Origin: Cudoniella acicularis
Taxonomy: Eukaryota > Ascomycota > Leotiomycetes > Helotiales > Helotiaceae
Direction of reading: 5' to 3'
DNA: 59,778 bases
Assembly: GCA_013054445.1 (NCBI GenBank)
Contig: JAAMPI010000147.1
Coordinates: 1-59,778 of the forward strand
A program made the position numbers and the translations under genes. The notes below the pieces were generated by a model, which was not told the origin of the DNA, did not search any database, and saw only the letters and a program-made list of their open reading frames with translations. Of this stretch, positions 36,274 through 48,007 are shown piece by piece. Positions within the stretch are counted from its first letter, which is position 1. The number at the start of each line of letters is the position of its first letter.

Positions 36274-37533
36274 ATGGTCTACCCGGAATCATGGAAGGGC
36301 TTCCAGATCGAGGATCCCGCTAAATGGACTGAATTTCACCTCAATGAGCTGAAGCCTAAGCCATTCGGCCCGTTCGATGTCGATATCAAGATTCTTGCTT
36401 GTGGTGTTTGCGCCAGTGATCTGCATACGGTATCTGGTGGTTGGGGAGAGCAGCACTTCCCGCTTTGTGTTGGCCATGGTATGTCTCATTCATTTATTCC
36501 CTATCTTCCCCTATGTCAGCGTGGTTGCATTGGTAGCTGATTAGAGAATTAGAGATCGTCGGCACGGCTGTCCGCATTGGAGAGAAAGTGACGCTGATTA
36601 AAGAGGGTCAGCGGGTGGGTGTGGGAGCACAATCGTATTCTTGCTTGGAGTGCAGACAGTGCAAGGCAGATAATGAGACGTACTGTCGCCATCAGCTGGA
36701 TACATATGGTGCCGTATGGCCGGAGACTGGAATTGTCTCGCAGGGAGGGTATTCGGAATATGTGCGGACACATGAGCATTGGTTTGTCTCCTATTTGCTT
36801 CATTTCCCCCTCTCCCTACATCTGGTGTAGTGTTGAAACAAATTCTTGAGAGGAATTTGGCTAATATGTGAGTAACAGGGTCTTCCCCATCCCCGAAGGT
36901 CTCTCCACAAACCAAGCAGCTCCCATGCTCTGCGCCGGCCTAACAGCTTACTCCCCTCTCCTCCGCAACGGTGCCGGACCGGGCAAGAAAGTTGGCATCG
37001 TTGGCCTGGGCGGAATTGGACACTTCGGTTTATTATTTGCCAAAGCGCTCGGCGCCGAAGTATGGGTTATCTCGCGCTCGCACTCCAAGGAAGCAGATGC
37101 TCTGAAAATAGGCGCCGATGGATTCATTGCCACGGCTGACAAGGACTGGAACGAACCGCATGTTTTCACATTTGATTTGATTATCAATACGGCGAGTAGC
37201 ACGGAAGGCTTTGATCTGGAGCGGTATTTGAGCCTGTTGGATGTGCATGGGCGGTGGATTAGTGTGGGCTTACCTGAGGGGTCGGGACAGGAAGTTAAGG
37301 CGCAGACGTTTTTGAAGAATGGGTGCTTAATTGGGGCTAGTCATTTGGGGAGCCGGAAGGAGGTGTTGAGTATGTTGCAGCTTGCTGCTGATAAGGGGAT
37401 CAAGAGCTGGGTGGAGGAAATTGAGATTTCGGCTGAGGGGTTGAAGACGGCGTTGACGAGGTTGCATGCGAATGATGTTCGGTATAGGTTTACGCTCACG
37501 GGGTATGATAAATGCTTTCCGGATAGGGCGTGA
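36274..37533 (+). CDS. Zinc-dependent alcohol dehydrogenase, ADH6/CAD type
   Basis: Three exons, 36274-36478, 36553-36781 and 36879-37533, encode 362 residues, the usual size of NADPH-dependent medium-chain dehydrogenases. Catalytic zinc ligands are visible as Cys46 (CGVCASDLH) and His68-Glu69 (VGHE, completed across intron 1). The structural zinc site is Cys99, Cys102, Cys105 and Cys113. The Rossmann motif GLGGIG follows VGIV. The next strand ends in SRSHSK, which suggests NADP(H) rather than NAD(H). Members reduce aldehydes, such as cinnamyl or aliphatic ones, in the cytosol; the exact substrate is not readable. Intron 2 uses a GTTTGT donor. All junctions keep frame. Confidence 0.93.
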
Positions 37534-38754
37534 GCGATTGCAGGAATGCAATTAAAGAATATCACTGTTGAATAAAAACAATTCGTTCTGAATTTTGGAT
37601 TGTGTTTTACTGTAGGACGTTTCCTGACAGGAAGTAACTTGGGTATTGCTCGCCACCTAGCGTGTTACTGTCTGTATATAAAGCAAAAATCACGAACAGG
37701 GGGTGCAGAAGTGAGCCAGCGTCTCTCTCCAAAATATGACATTCTTTTCCCTTTCAACTAGTCTTCTCACTTAGCACTTCCCCCTTGACACCCTGTTCAA
37801 CACCTTTAAAAAAAGGGCCAATGAGGTGATTGATAGGATTCTAGAGTATAATTATGAGTAGTACTCCATGAACTCCCTGGCAAGATTTTCGTATTTAGTA
37901 TGGGATTAAAGCTCTTCGTCTGTAAGCAGCAGTCCCCTGCATCTCATATCTGGTGCTAATTGTGATAACCTCCAGGTAGCAATGCTCAAGCATCAACCAC
38001 ACCCCCATTTTAACCATCTGACCACGTAGTGACGTAGTGACGTAGTGCACGAGATCCTTTCTCTACTTTGTTTCGCCTCCCGAAGCATAGCTTCAAGGAA
38101 TTCTTAATTTCTTGGGTCTCAGTTTCTGCTTCATTTCATCAAGATTTACGACACTAGAACTCCTTTCTCCTTGAGCGGTTCCTCGGCACCTTCTACTGCT
38201 TTCTTTAAATTATCTTCGCGCAGTTCTGAGAATTGTATCTACTTCCTGATTCCTATCTCATCACTACCACCCCTTTCCTACAGGAAATAAATGGTTTTAT
38301 TCTGTTACAGCACGCGAGGACACAGAGGAACTTGACACAAGCTCGATATTTCAATTTAGTTTCAGGAATCTATTACGGCAAGAATGGTACATTACTACAT
38401 GCATTTGAAGGGAAAATCCCAGATAAGGTGGCAAGAGTAGTTATACAACACTCAAAGTGAAAGCTGTGCTTTTGTATCCACACCCACAAAATGCCACTCA
38501 TCATCCCACCAACCAGTAATCAAACACCATTCAAAATCCAAAGTGAGATCTTCGACAAAAGAGTCGATAACGCCGAGCCTGCCGTACAAGCCCAAACCAT
38601 CCATCCACTCAAAGTGTTGCAACAAAATCCCATACATGACTCAATCTTAGCTCTGGGACCCTTTTGCACCTCAACTCTTTCAAGCCAAGAGATACTCAGA
38701 ATCCACAGGTTCGTAAGCCACACCGCGAACAGGTGTTGAGTCTTCGTGGCTCGT
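37534..38754. other. Intergenic between the dehydrogenase and U6 snRNA
   Basis: No gene seen. It contains a short tandem repeat (38023-38046). The U6 terminator side begins at 38755-38760. Confidence 0.5.
38023..38046. repeat. Three copies of an 8-bp tandem repeat (GACGTAGT)
   Basis: CACGTAGT then GACGTAGT twice. The significance is unknown. Confidence 0.8.
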
Positions 38755-38760
38755 AAAAAA
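38755..38760 (-). terminator. Pol III terminator of U6 (T6)
   Basis: Six T on the minus strand directly follow the U6 3' end. Confidence 0.85.
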
Positions 38761-38854
38761 TGGGTAGCTTTCTTTGATTGCGTGTGTCATCCTTGTGCAG
38801 GGGCCATGCTAATCTTCTCTGTATTGTTTCAATTTTGACCGTGTGCCCGGAGGC
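38755..38854 (-). ncRNA. U6 spliceosomal snRNA
   Basis: On the minus strand this reads a 5' stem-loop GCC..TCCG..GGC, then GGTCAAAATTGAAACAATAC, the invariant ACAGAG box, GATTAGCATGGCCCCTG (with the catalytic AGC) and CACAAGGATGACAC. It then runs to an A/T-rich end with a T6 run (38760-38755), the Pol III terminator. Length is about 100 nt, normal for fungal U6. U6 forms the catalytic core of the spliceosome with U2. The RNA is not split by an intron, unlike the S. pombe gene. Confidence 0.95.
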
Positions 38855-38885
38855 GATTTTTGAAAGAGGGTGCGAGGAGACCGAG

Positions 38886-38893
38886 TTTTTATA
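38886..38893 (-). promoter_or_regulatory. TATA box of the U6 gene
   Basis: TATAAAAA on the minus strand lies 32-39 bases before the U6 5' end. That suits a Pol III upstream TATA element. Confidence 0.65.
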
Positions 38894-40068
38894 GTTTTTT
38901 GAGAGGAGGAAGAAATGGGTGAGTCATTTGCTTGGTTTGCTTGGTTTGAGGGAGAGGGTGGTTGCCTTGGGTGGGTGACTCAATGATTTGATGAATGTGA
39001 CTCTTTGATTGCTGTTGCCTGGAGTGAGTCCAGTCTTCTTGATTTCGCTGGCCCAGTGGCGAAGAGGAATTATTGAGTTGCTGTAGCTTTGTTGCAAGTC
39101 GCAATGGAAGGCTTTAAGCCAGGTAGTACATGTGACCGTTGCCTTCGAGCCAACAGAGGCCTCTCTACCGTCTTCTTTAATGAAAACCGAGGGTGTCGTT
39201 GAGGTGTCGTTGATTTGAGGTAGCCTTGCAGATCCTAGAGTCATCAATTTGGGATATCTGAATGATCTGCTTCTGACTCGCCATTTTGAGCATCGCGATA
39301 TGGCTCCCAAGACTGTCCCCGGAAAGTCATTTTGCAACGTCGGATATAACCCTTGAAGTCGATGAGAATCCACTCCAACTGTAATATATTAAATTCCAAG
39401 TCGCTCAGATTCGCTCCGCTTTTGTGAGTGCCTCATCGTGAATATTTCTCATCTTGTGAGTCTTATGGCCTCATCTGACCGTCTCGCCCTTTCGTAGCTG
39501 TTCCTCCTGTGAAGTCCTCTCGTTAATATAACGTAGCTTTGATCTGTGAGTATGAAAGGTGAAGGTGGGGTTTGATTGTCTAGGGAAGTGTAACGGATGC
39601 TTTCCGGCCTGCCAGTTCAGGTGTTGATGTATTCGTTCAAAGGAGGGAGTTAAATTAAAAAGTACCCTTTTATACTACCTATCACCGAAGAGCGCCAGCA
39701 CAAGTCGGCTCTTTCCTTACGAGGAACAGTAAAGTCTCAATATTTTAATTGGACTATGCAGTATAGCAGTGTTGAGAAAATAGATACTGCAAATAAGGTA
39801 TGAACGGATGAAGAGATCGCCGCCGCAGATGGAGTAGGTGGTGCCGAGGGATTAGATACTAAAGATGGAGCAGGGACCTCTGGGAGAATCAACACTGCCA
39901 ATGGTTTTGATAAATGGATTTCGCGTATAGCTGAATGCTTTAAATGTAGAGTAATACCATGAAACTGAAACCACACGTCTGAATGAGTGGAAAAATTGTC
40001 AGGGGGGTAATGGGGTGTATATTTGGCTTGTTAAATGCATGCAAAGTTGAGTGAAGATAGGAGTTCAC

Positions 40069-40097
40069 CAAATCGGGACTCCTGAAGTCCCGATTTG
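40069..40097. repeat. Perfect 12-bp inverted repeat with a 5-base loop
   Basis: The arms CAAATCGGGACT and AGTCCCGATTTG are separated by CCTGA. Nothing nearby explains it. Confidence 0.9.
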
Positions 40098-40129
40098 ACG
40101 AAGGCAGCTGATAGATAGAGTGGAAGCTG

Positions 40130-40531
40130 AGTCCAACGATTTAGCTTTGGCAACACCTGATATTCTTGAGCAAGAGACAACGGTATCAACTTTACCTGGC
40201 TTGGCCGCTGCGCCTGTGAATGGAAAAGCTAGTTTGGTTGAGAAGAAACGCGATTGAGCAGGTGCCAGTAATTCAAGCCTTGACGAGGGCGTCCGACAGG
40301 GACAGAGCTACTGCCAGTGGGATAGGCAATCTCGTTCTTGGAGATGTTGACACCGAGATTTCACCTCACAGCTCTCGTACCCCCTTCTATGCCGTCAATG
40401 GCTAGGAGAGTTGGTCAACATTACTGATGCTCACCTGCAGAAGTATCGCGCGAGGAATTTTATAGGTGAGATATTGCAGATCGTACCTGCAGCGCCGTAT
40501 AAGCTTGTTGAAGTATTCCGTGAGACCCAAT
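40130..40531 (+). pseudogene. Possible decayed coding relic
   Basis: One frame reads SNDLALATPDILEQETTVST then stops. After more breaks, a clean stretch WLGELVNITDAHLQKYRARN followed by FIGEILQIVPAAPYKLVEVF ends with RETQ and TAA at about 40531. The last 45 residues look protein-like and end at a normal stop, but the frame before them is broken by TGA and TAG. I do not recognise the family. It could be chance. Confidence 0.3.
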
Positions 40532-42162
40532 AAGAAATTAAGAATGTAGACAAGCAACTGTCTTTTACTTGATGGCCGGTTCAACCTACGCACGAAGTAT
40601 GAACGATATCTCACAATAAGAAAATCATTTAGCTTCGAGTAGAAACTTACGAAAATTCTAGAAGTTTGTCCGAGTAAAAATAGATTACTTACTACTATGA
40701 TTGCGTGTTGCGAACCTACTGTGAGTACCCCAATAGCCTTTTGTATTCCAACTCTCAGGGAAAACCGCACCAAGTATCTCCAATACTTTCCTGTAGCGCA
40801 TAAAACCATCGAAGGAGGATGAGGAAAGAGCTTCTGTCAGTCCTTCAAAGTGTCAAATAGGAAACATTGCGTTTGATAATTTAATCTCTGAAAATAGGCA
40901 CTAGGAAGAAGCTCTAGATCTAGAATGAGGACCCCACTTCATACGTCAGTAAGTGACCGTGCAAGCGTGACCAACATCCAACTTGTTCCTAGTTTGCGAC
41001 TTCGCCTTAAAGTATGTGAGCTTTGTTGGAGGATTAATTCGAAGGCTTATTAGGATCGTCGGCGGAACTAGGGTCTCACTCCAATCCGAACGTACGTGAA
41101 AAGCAACACTTATCGACAAATTTAGACCGGTCGAGCAGTAAATTAATCCAACTAAAGGGTGATGTGAGCGGGGCAGTGCGTTGATTTAACTCACTCGAGT
41201 TGATTACATTACAGTTGGTGATATCAGTGGTCAATGATCATTGGTTGTGCAAGGGCAGTCCAGAAATTTGTTCCTGCTGTCGTAAACGTGATGCGATCAA
41301 CGGCCAACGACTCAGCGTGGCGTGTCAGTCCTTCGTTCCTCTGAAAGCATATTTTTAATTCGCCGATTACTTTTTGACATAATGTTTCACGATTCTCATG
41401 ATTTCGGAGTGGAAGAATCTAAAGCCGGGCTGAGTCAGAATCTATTGTTCTCAAAATACCTGTAAAAGTTCGGATGAAGGCTTACCAGGCGGAGTACCTC
41501 GAGACTGTTGGGTACCATGCCGACGAGCAACAAAAAAGAAGTTCGGACGAAAACAGACAATCTCTCTCGACACGCATGCATGTTTCACCATGGGGATGTT
41601 TCAAGTTTCCCAAAGGAGCCTGAGGAGCCTCAGGAGCCATCCTTCAACCACCAACCAACTTGGGCGTCGTGCCACGCGTGAAACGAAACAAATCAACAGG
41701 ACCTCGCAGGCTCGAGAATGTTGAGGTCATTAACGAGTCACGACCCCGTGTCTACAACGACTCCCAGAAGCCAAAGCTCAAGCTCGCTCGGATCTGTTGA
41801 AGGATAGAAGCGCTCATGATTCACGCGCGAAATGGCCAAACGGAGAGAGCTTCTGATGGTGCATTTGATCAGATCTGATTTTCAGTGATCTGCCGGCACC
41901 ATCTTTGGCGATCTCCTGATGAGCAAGGATGGAATCCTCTTCTCCAGTTTTCGGGAGATGAACGCAATGCACCAGAAGTTAGTGACGCTGCTTAAGGAAG
42001 CGAAGTCGTGCAAGGGCATGCGGAAGCGCGCCTAATTCGAAGCCCTGTCCTCCGTACCTGAGTCTCCAGCCATTACAATAACGAGGCACCTACAGTACCT
42101 ACCTAGGTATTGTCATGTTTCACCTACATACGAGCGAGATTCGACAGCCACGTTCCTCACAT

Positions 42163-42197
42163 TCTTCACTCTTCACTCTTCACTCTTCGCTCTTCAC
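42163..42197. repeat. Five copies of a 7-bp tandem repeat (TCTTCAC)
   Basis: Four exact copies and one variant (TCTTCGC). Simple-sequence repeat in non-coding DNA. Confidence 0.9.
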
Positions 42198-43193
42198 GGC
42201 GAAAGCTTCGCAGCCTCTCCTCCTGCGGCCTGGCGGCCATGGACAAACCCTTGAGCCGCTCCTCGCCGCTAATGCCAGATTAATCCAACCCACTCACTCC
42301 GCCTCTCTCTACTTTGCCCGCGACGATCCGCCGTGGTCCGTGGGTCAATCTCCAAGGGCCTACGAGTAACGAGAGCCTGCGAACCTGCGAGCCTCTCAGG
42401 AACCCCCTCCTACGGAAGGCCGGCCGTTTCGATTTAGACCATTTGTTCTGCAAGTGCCGCCTGATACTGGTCAGAAGTAACATGTACTCGAAAAGGCCTC
42501 CCAAGCAACTGGGAAAAAATGGCCAGTCCCAGTACCGACATTCCTGCACGGGGCTGTGATGTGCTTGGGCCACATGGCTTGAGAAAGTACCAGCCCACTA
42601 TGTTATTGCTTCTGCCGCACATGGGTATTTGGGGCCGTGGGACCATTCCAACTGGGGTTCGGGTGAAGATGTGGATATAAGTAGGAACAGGTGCCCCCAT
42701 ACATTATTATCATAGACCACACACCCGCACGGTCGTTGCACTCTTTTCAATCACCGCTGTTTTCAGCGACATTCATTTTCGGTACTTGTGAGTATTCCCC
42801 GCCTCTAATTGTCTAGTTCCAAGTTTGCGCCTGCCTTATTTACTCGTTGCTCGCTTGCCCCAATCCTCAAGTTGAGTGAATCAATACTTTCCCGTCTACC
42901 AATCAGGGAGTGGACGGCCTCAATAACAGTCTGTTCCTATTCACAATAGCTTTATAGAACAATGGCGTCTCCAATCTTCTTGAGATTGAATTAATGTTTT
43001 TGCCCGTTTGCAATAGCCAATATCCAATAGAAAGGCACCAAGGAGTGTTCTTCACGCGAACCCTCAAACACTGTCAACTAAAAACTTCAAGATCTTTCTC
43101 CAGATCCTTCCCAACCCTTCCACTGACAACACTTTACTATAGTCACCACACTCTTTTATTGGAACATCGTATAGCAGCTGGTACTACTTTACG

Positions 43194-46100
43194 ATGGCAT
43201 CCTTTTCGATCATCACCCTTTTCGTGGCTTTACGCTTTTTCCTTCTTGCTTCTGCGGCACCTGCAACTGCTCCTGCCCCTGCCGCTACCGATAGCCCCGC
43301 AACCTCATACTGGGTTTCCTCCATTGCTAGACAGGGGACTGTCGCCTTTGGCACTGCTGGATATCAAATTTTCCGAAACGTTAAGGACTTTGGTGCAAAG
43401 GGAGATGGTATGTTCACCTTCACTTTCCCCAGTTTGAAGTTCCAAGCCTCTTGGCCATGGTTTTCCAGTACACTCCAGCATGCACGTTGCATCATACCAT
43501 CGCCACGTCTTGCTTGAACATGCTCTTCGAAGCAAAATTTCCTGCAGAACCAGGGGTATAGGCTAACTGTTGTAAAGGCTCTACCGATGATACAGCGGCA
43601 ATCAACTCGGCCATCACACAAGGAAGCCGTTGTGGACTCGGCTGCAATTCTACCACTACTACACCTGCTCTTGTTTATTTCCCACCAGGCACGTACATGA
43701 TCAGCACTCCAATCCAACAATTGTATTATACACAACTCGTTGGCGATGCAGTTACGCTTCCCACTATCAAGGGCACTGCAGGCTTCAAAGGAATTGCCTT
43801 GATTGACTCCGATCCATACGGCAATACTGGCAATAATTGGTATCAGGATACGAACAACTTCTACCGCCAAGTCCGAAACTTTAACCTAGATCTTACTGCA
43901 GTCCCATACACAGCGGGTGCTGGCATTCATTGGCAGGTTGCGCAAGCTACTTCTCTCCAAAACATTGTTTTCAACATGAGAACCGATGGTGGAACTGCAA
44001 ATGTTCAACAAGGGATATTTATGGATAACGGCTCCGGTGGCTTCATGTCTGATCTGACCTTCAATGGCGGCAAATACGGAGCGTTCTTTGGCAACCAGCA
44101 GTTCACCACGCGCAATTTGGTCTTCAACGGCTGCCAGACCGCCATTTATATGAATTGGAACTGGTAAGTACTACCTGCTCGTGCAACTGCTGCATTATTT
44201 TAACGCTTCTATCTTCAGGGCATGGACTCTCTCCGGGGTCTCTATCGATAACTGTCAGATTGGCCTTGACATGAGCGCTGGCGGCCCAACTGCTCAAACT
44301 GTTGGCTCCGTTTTGCTCATTGATAGCAAGATATCGAATACTCCAATCGGCATATCCACCGCTTACTCAAGTAGCCAATCCGGAACCAATGGCACGCTTA
44401 TTATCGACAACGTTGACTTTTCCACCAATGTTCCTGTAGCAGTTGCAAACTCGCAAACCAAGGCCACAATACTCGCAGGAAACACGAAGGTGGCCTCGTG
44501 GGCACAAGGTCGCGAGTACACTGCTTCAAATGCCGGAGCCGCAGCTCAAGCTATCTTGACCGGTCCAACAAAGCCAGCGGTTCTTTTGAATTCTTCCGGT
44601 AGCATCTTTACTCGTTCAAAGCCTCAGTATGAAACTGTAGCGGTTTCTTCTTTCAAGAGCGTCAAAGCTGCAGGTGCTAAGGGTGATGGTAAGCCAAGTT
44701 CAAACCCTTGCAAAGCATGGTCCAATATCTAATTATGTTCTAGGATCAACCGACGATACGCGAGCTATTCAGGCTCTCTTCAACTCCGCCGGTGCAACTG
44801 ATGTCATCTATTTTGATCACGGTGCCTATGTGATCACCGACACTGTCAAGGTCCCAAAGGATATCCGTATCACGGGCGAGATCTGGCCCATCATCATGGC
44901 TGGCGGAACAGCTTTTAACGATCAGGCTAATCCCAAGCCCGTTTTCCAAGTGGGTCAACCAGGCGACCAAGGTTCTGTAGAGATGTCCGACTTGGTCTTT
45001 GAGACTCTTGGTCCCCAACCAGGTGCTATCATGATTGAATGGAACGTTGCGGAAGCCTCGCAAGGTTCTTGCGGCATGTGGGATGTTCATGCTCGTATTG
45101 GTGGTTCGGCTGGCACTAAGCTCCAGCAAAACACTTGCACCAAAAATCCGGATGTTACTGCACCTGCTAATGCTGCATGCGAAGGCGCTTTCCTTCTGCT
45201 TCATGTCACATCCACGGGTACAATCTACCTTGAGAATAATTGGTTTTGGGTTGCCGATCACGAGATGGATATGGGTAAGTAGATTGTTTTCTTTACAATC
45301 TCTAACAACTGCATCCTTTCAGACACTCGAGCTAACATCTCCAAGTTGGCAACAACCAGCTTAATATTTTCAACGGCCGCGGAGTTCTGATCGAATCCGA
45401 CCAGGGCCCTGTCTGGATGTATGGCACTAGCGCTGAGCACAGTGTTCTGTACAATTTTCAGATTGCCAACGCCTCAAACGTCTACGCGGGCCTCATTCAA
45501 ACGGAGACCCCCTATTTCCAAAGCAACCCTGATGCTACTACACCATTCAAGACTAATGCCAACTACATGGATCCGAAATTTAGTGGCGATGCTAGCGTGA
45601 ACAAGGCTTGGGGCCTTCGCATCGTTGACTCTGACGATGTATTCGTTTACGGTGCTGGCTTTTACTCCTTCTTTGTAGGTTTCATGATGTTTCAGCTCAC
45701 TGCTCACAATTTGACTGACTCGATTGTCTAGGAAAATTGGTCAACCACATGCGTCGATACCCAGAATTGCCAGACTAATATGGTTTCCATTGAGAATTCT
45801 AGCGGCATCAACATTTACGGTCTGAACACAAAGGCTGCCGTTAACATGGTCACCGTTAATGGCCGAAGCGCCGCCTTAGACAAGGATAATCGAAATGGGT
45901 TCTGTGCTTCCCTGGCACTATTCGAGTATGTTGGAGACAACTCAACTGTCCCAGTTGCCCCAGTTGCTTCATCCTCCCCAGTCGCTTCATCTTCCCCAGT
46001 TGCTTCATCTTCCGCGACTGCTTCATCTTCCGCGACTGCTTCATCTTTCGCGGCTCCTTCGTCTTCTCCGGCTGCTGCGTCTTCCTCGGCCGCTTCGTCT

Positions 46101-46307
46101 GCTCTAGTTGCCTCATTAGCACCAACTGTATCAATTTCTCTAGCTGCCTCACCCGCCCCGACCGTATCGAGTGCATCAATTCCCTCCGCTGCCATATCTG
46201 TCCCGATTGTGTTAGCTACCCCAACTCTATTAGCTACACAGACTGCTTTGGGCGAATCGGCTGCCTCAACCGCAGCTGCCTCAGCTTCGGCAACCGGCGA
46301 TTGCTAA
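43194..46307 (+). CDS. Secreted GH55 beta-1,3-glucanase (glucan 1,3-beta-glucosidase)
   Basis: Six exons: 43194-43407, 43578-44163, 44219-44688, 44744-45274, 45346-45674 and 45732-46307, 901 residues. An N-terminal signal peptide (MASFSIITLFVALRFFLLAS, then AAPA) is followed by two pectate-lyase-like beta-helix units. Each opens with a matching motif: NVKDFGAKGDGSTDDTAAI (near residue 61) and SVKAAGAKGDGSTDDTRAI (near 411). This twin helix, with WFWVADHEMDM, GRGVLIESDQGPVWMYG and TSAEHSVLYNFQ, is the GH55 pattern. Such enzymes cleave glucose from beta-1,3-glucan in fungal walls or substrates. Introns 1 and 3 fall at equivalent points (GDG|STDD) in the two repeats, a trace of internal duplication. 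The last 100 residues are a Ser/Ala/Pro/Thr tail encoded partly by an 18-bp repeat. Confidence 0.93.
45275..45345 (+). other. GH55 intron 4 with acceptor CCAAG
   Basis: Donor GTAAGT and branch GCTAAC at 45331-45336, then acceptor CAAG ten bases later. This choice joins EMDM to VGNNQLNIFNGRG. Using the earlier TTTCAG acceptor (45317-45322) would lead to a stop. Confidence 0.7.
45961..46050 (+). repeat. 18-bp coding minisatellite in the GH55 tail
   Basis: Five copies of an 18-bp unit, roughly CAGTTGCTTCATCTTCCC, encode a six-residue Ser/Ala/Val/Pro repeat. Copies differ by a few bases. Such tails are often O-mannosylated linkers in secreted fungal proteins. Confidence 0.85.
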
Positions 46308-47093
46308 ATGGAAACTTAAATCAGGAAGGCAAGGATGGTCTGGTTGGACAGAGCTCAGTAGTCTGCCATTTGGTTCTTTGATCATTTTTACTTCTTGAGA
46401 TACCCTTGCTTCATGTACATACCTTTTGGTCCTTTTTGCATACTGCTTGGCGTTCAGGAGGAAAACATACAAAAGGCACAGGATGTTGCCACGGATATGG
46501 GTGCATTTGGCACAGATAGACCGAGATACTAGTCAATACACAGTGGTTGATACCGTCATACTATGCCATAAAAATCGCACATTACAGTGACCATTAATAA
46601 ATCTGTAACAATGTCTTACTCACACTCTTATTGACTTTAGTAATGAAGTGTCAGCTACATATTTTTTGCAGATGAGAAACTCCTGAAAAAAAAGTCTTGG
46701 GGTTGGGTCCAGTAGTCAGTTTCAGTTCCATACCTTTGTTCCCTTTTTTTTTTTCGAAATAATAGTAATAAGAAGAGGCTAATGCATTACCCCGTCACCT
46801 TGATTTATTTTGTCAGCCCGAGTTTTAGGTTAGAACATGTTATTCCATTCTCCACTTATTATTCGCTGCTTCTTGCTTCGTACGGAGTACCATCTCCCAG
46901 TTAACACGTCACGTGCAGGACGCGCTCAAAACATGCACTTCCCGGACAGCGGAGTACAAAACCTTGAACCTTGGAACTTCAGACCACGACGTCGAGCGCT
47001 TTGAGCACCGGCACAACATAAAACACTTCCAAGGACCCCTTCCCACGATTCAAACGATACCTATACCCCTTGTTATTGCAGGTTACCTTCAAA
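46308..47093. other. 3' region of the GH55 gene and promoter of the EB1 gene
   Basis: AT-rich on the left; no gene seen. Confidence 0.5.
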
Positions 47094-48007
47094 ATGGGAG
47101 AATCAAGGTCGGTCGCAATGATTAACCCCTGGAATAGATGGAGATTCTGACAACGCGTTTTCTACAGACAAGAGCTCGTCGCATGGCTCAACAATCTTCT
47201 TCAACTAAACATCACGAAAGTCGAGCAATGTGGAACTGGGTAAGCCTACCCCGCCCCCGCGTCGCCGTTTGGATTTCCTTCTATGAGGCTTCAGCCAACT
47301 GATACCGAACAGCGCCGCTTTGTGTCAGGTCTTCGATAGCATCTACCTCGATGTGCCAATGTCCCGCGTCAAGTTCAACGTCAATACCGAGTATGCATAT
47401 CTGCAAAACTTCAAGATCCTTCAAAGTAGGGTTTCCCACGTACGTAATTAGATAATGAACTAAATCCGATCTATTAGACTGCTTTACTCGACATGGCATC
47501 GACCGACCCGTAAATGTGGAACAACTCATCAAATGCAAGATGCAAGATAACCTCGAATTTCTGCAATGGAGCAAGCGGTATTGGGATCAATACTTTCCGG
47601 GTGGTGATTACGATGCGGTTGCTCGACGACGTGGCTCTGGTGCCCCTCCCCCATCTTCCGCACCCGCTGCACGAACATCTGCTGGTGCCGCCAAGAGAGG
47701 AACAACCCCAACAACTGGCAGAGGAGTTGCAAAGAGCATCGGGGGCGGAGCAGGGAGCGCAGCCGTGCAACAAGAGTTGAATCAATTGAAAGAGACCGTC
47801 CAAGGATTAGAGCGAGAACGCGATTTCTACTTTAGCAAGCTCCGAGATATCGAATTGTTGGTACAGCAAGCATGCGAGGAGGATCCCGAGATCGAGAGAC
47901 AAGAGGACGGCTTGATCAAGCATATTCAAGCAATCTTGTATTCAACGGAGGAAGGTTTCGAGATTCCAGCTGAAGCAGAAAGTATCGATGACCAGGAAAC
48001 ATTCTAG
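47094..48007 (+). CDS. mal3: EB1/Mal3/Bim1 microtubule plus-end protein
   Basis: EB1 proteins track growing microtubule ends and recruit partners. Four exons (47094-47107, 47168-47239, 47313-47425 and 47478-48007) encode 242 residues. The calponin-homology domain covers about residues 1-110: SRQELVAWLNNLLQLNITKVE, then QCGTGAALCQVFDSI, VKFNVNTEYAYLQNFKILQ, NCFTRHGIDRPVNVEQLIKC and DNLEFLQWSKRYWDQYF. A Ser/Ala/Gly-rich linker follows. The EB-homology coiled coil (about 170-225) contains LKETVQGLERERDFYFSKLR and DIELLVQ. The end is SIDDQETF, an acidic tail with a terminal aromatic residue resembling the EEY/F motif that binds CAP-Gly proteins. All junctions keep frame. Confidence 0.95.

Larger units (their letters stand above)
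38894..43193. other. Gene-poor 4.3-kb region before the GH55 gene
   Basis: I could not support any intact gene. A possible decayed coding stretch lies near 40130-40531, a perfect hairpin at 40069-40097 and a (TCTTCAC)5 repeat at 42163-42197. The last 450 bp are the GH55 promoter and leader. A minus-strand open frame at 40402-40809 (135 codons) overlaps the decayed stretch and shows no family features. Confidence 0.45.

Noticed and set aside
38960..38980. 5S rRNA fragment
   Set aside because: A GGGTGGGTGA string resembles part of 5S rRNA, but nothing else of the gene is present.
39737..39976. C-terminus of a GPI-anchored protein (minus strand)
   Set aside because: The Ser/Pro stretch and hydrophobic end look suggestive, but the frame has no ATG and no upstream coding support.
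40402..40809. A 135-codon minus-strand gene
   Set aside because: It has an ATG but no family features, and it overlaps the opposite-strand relic and repeats.
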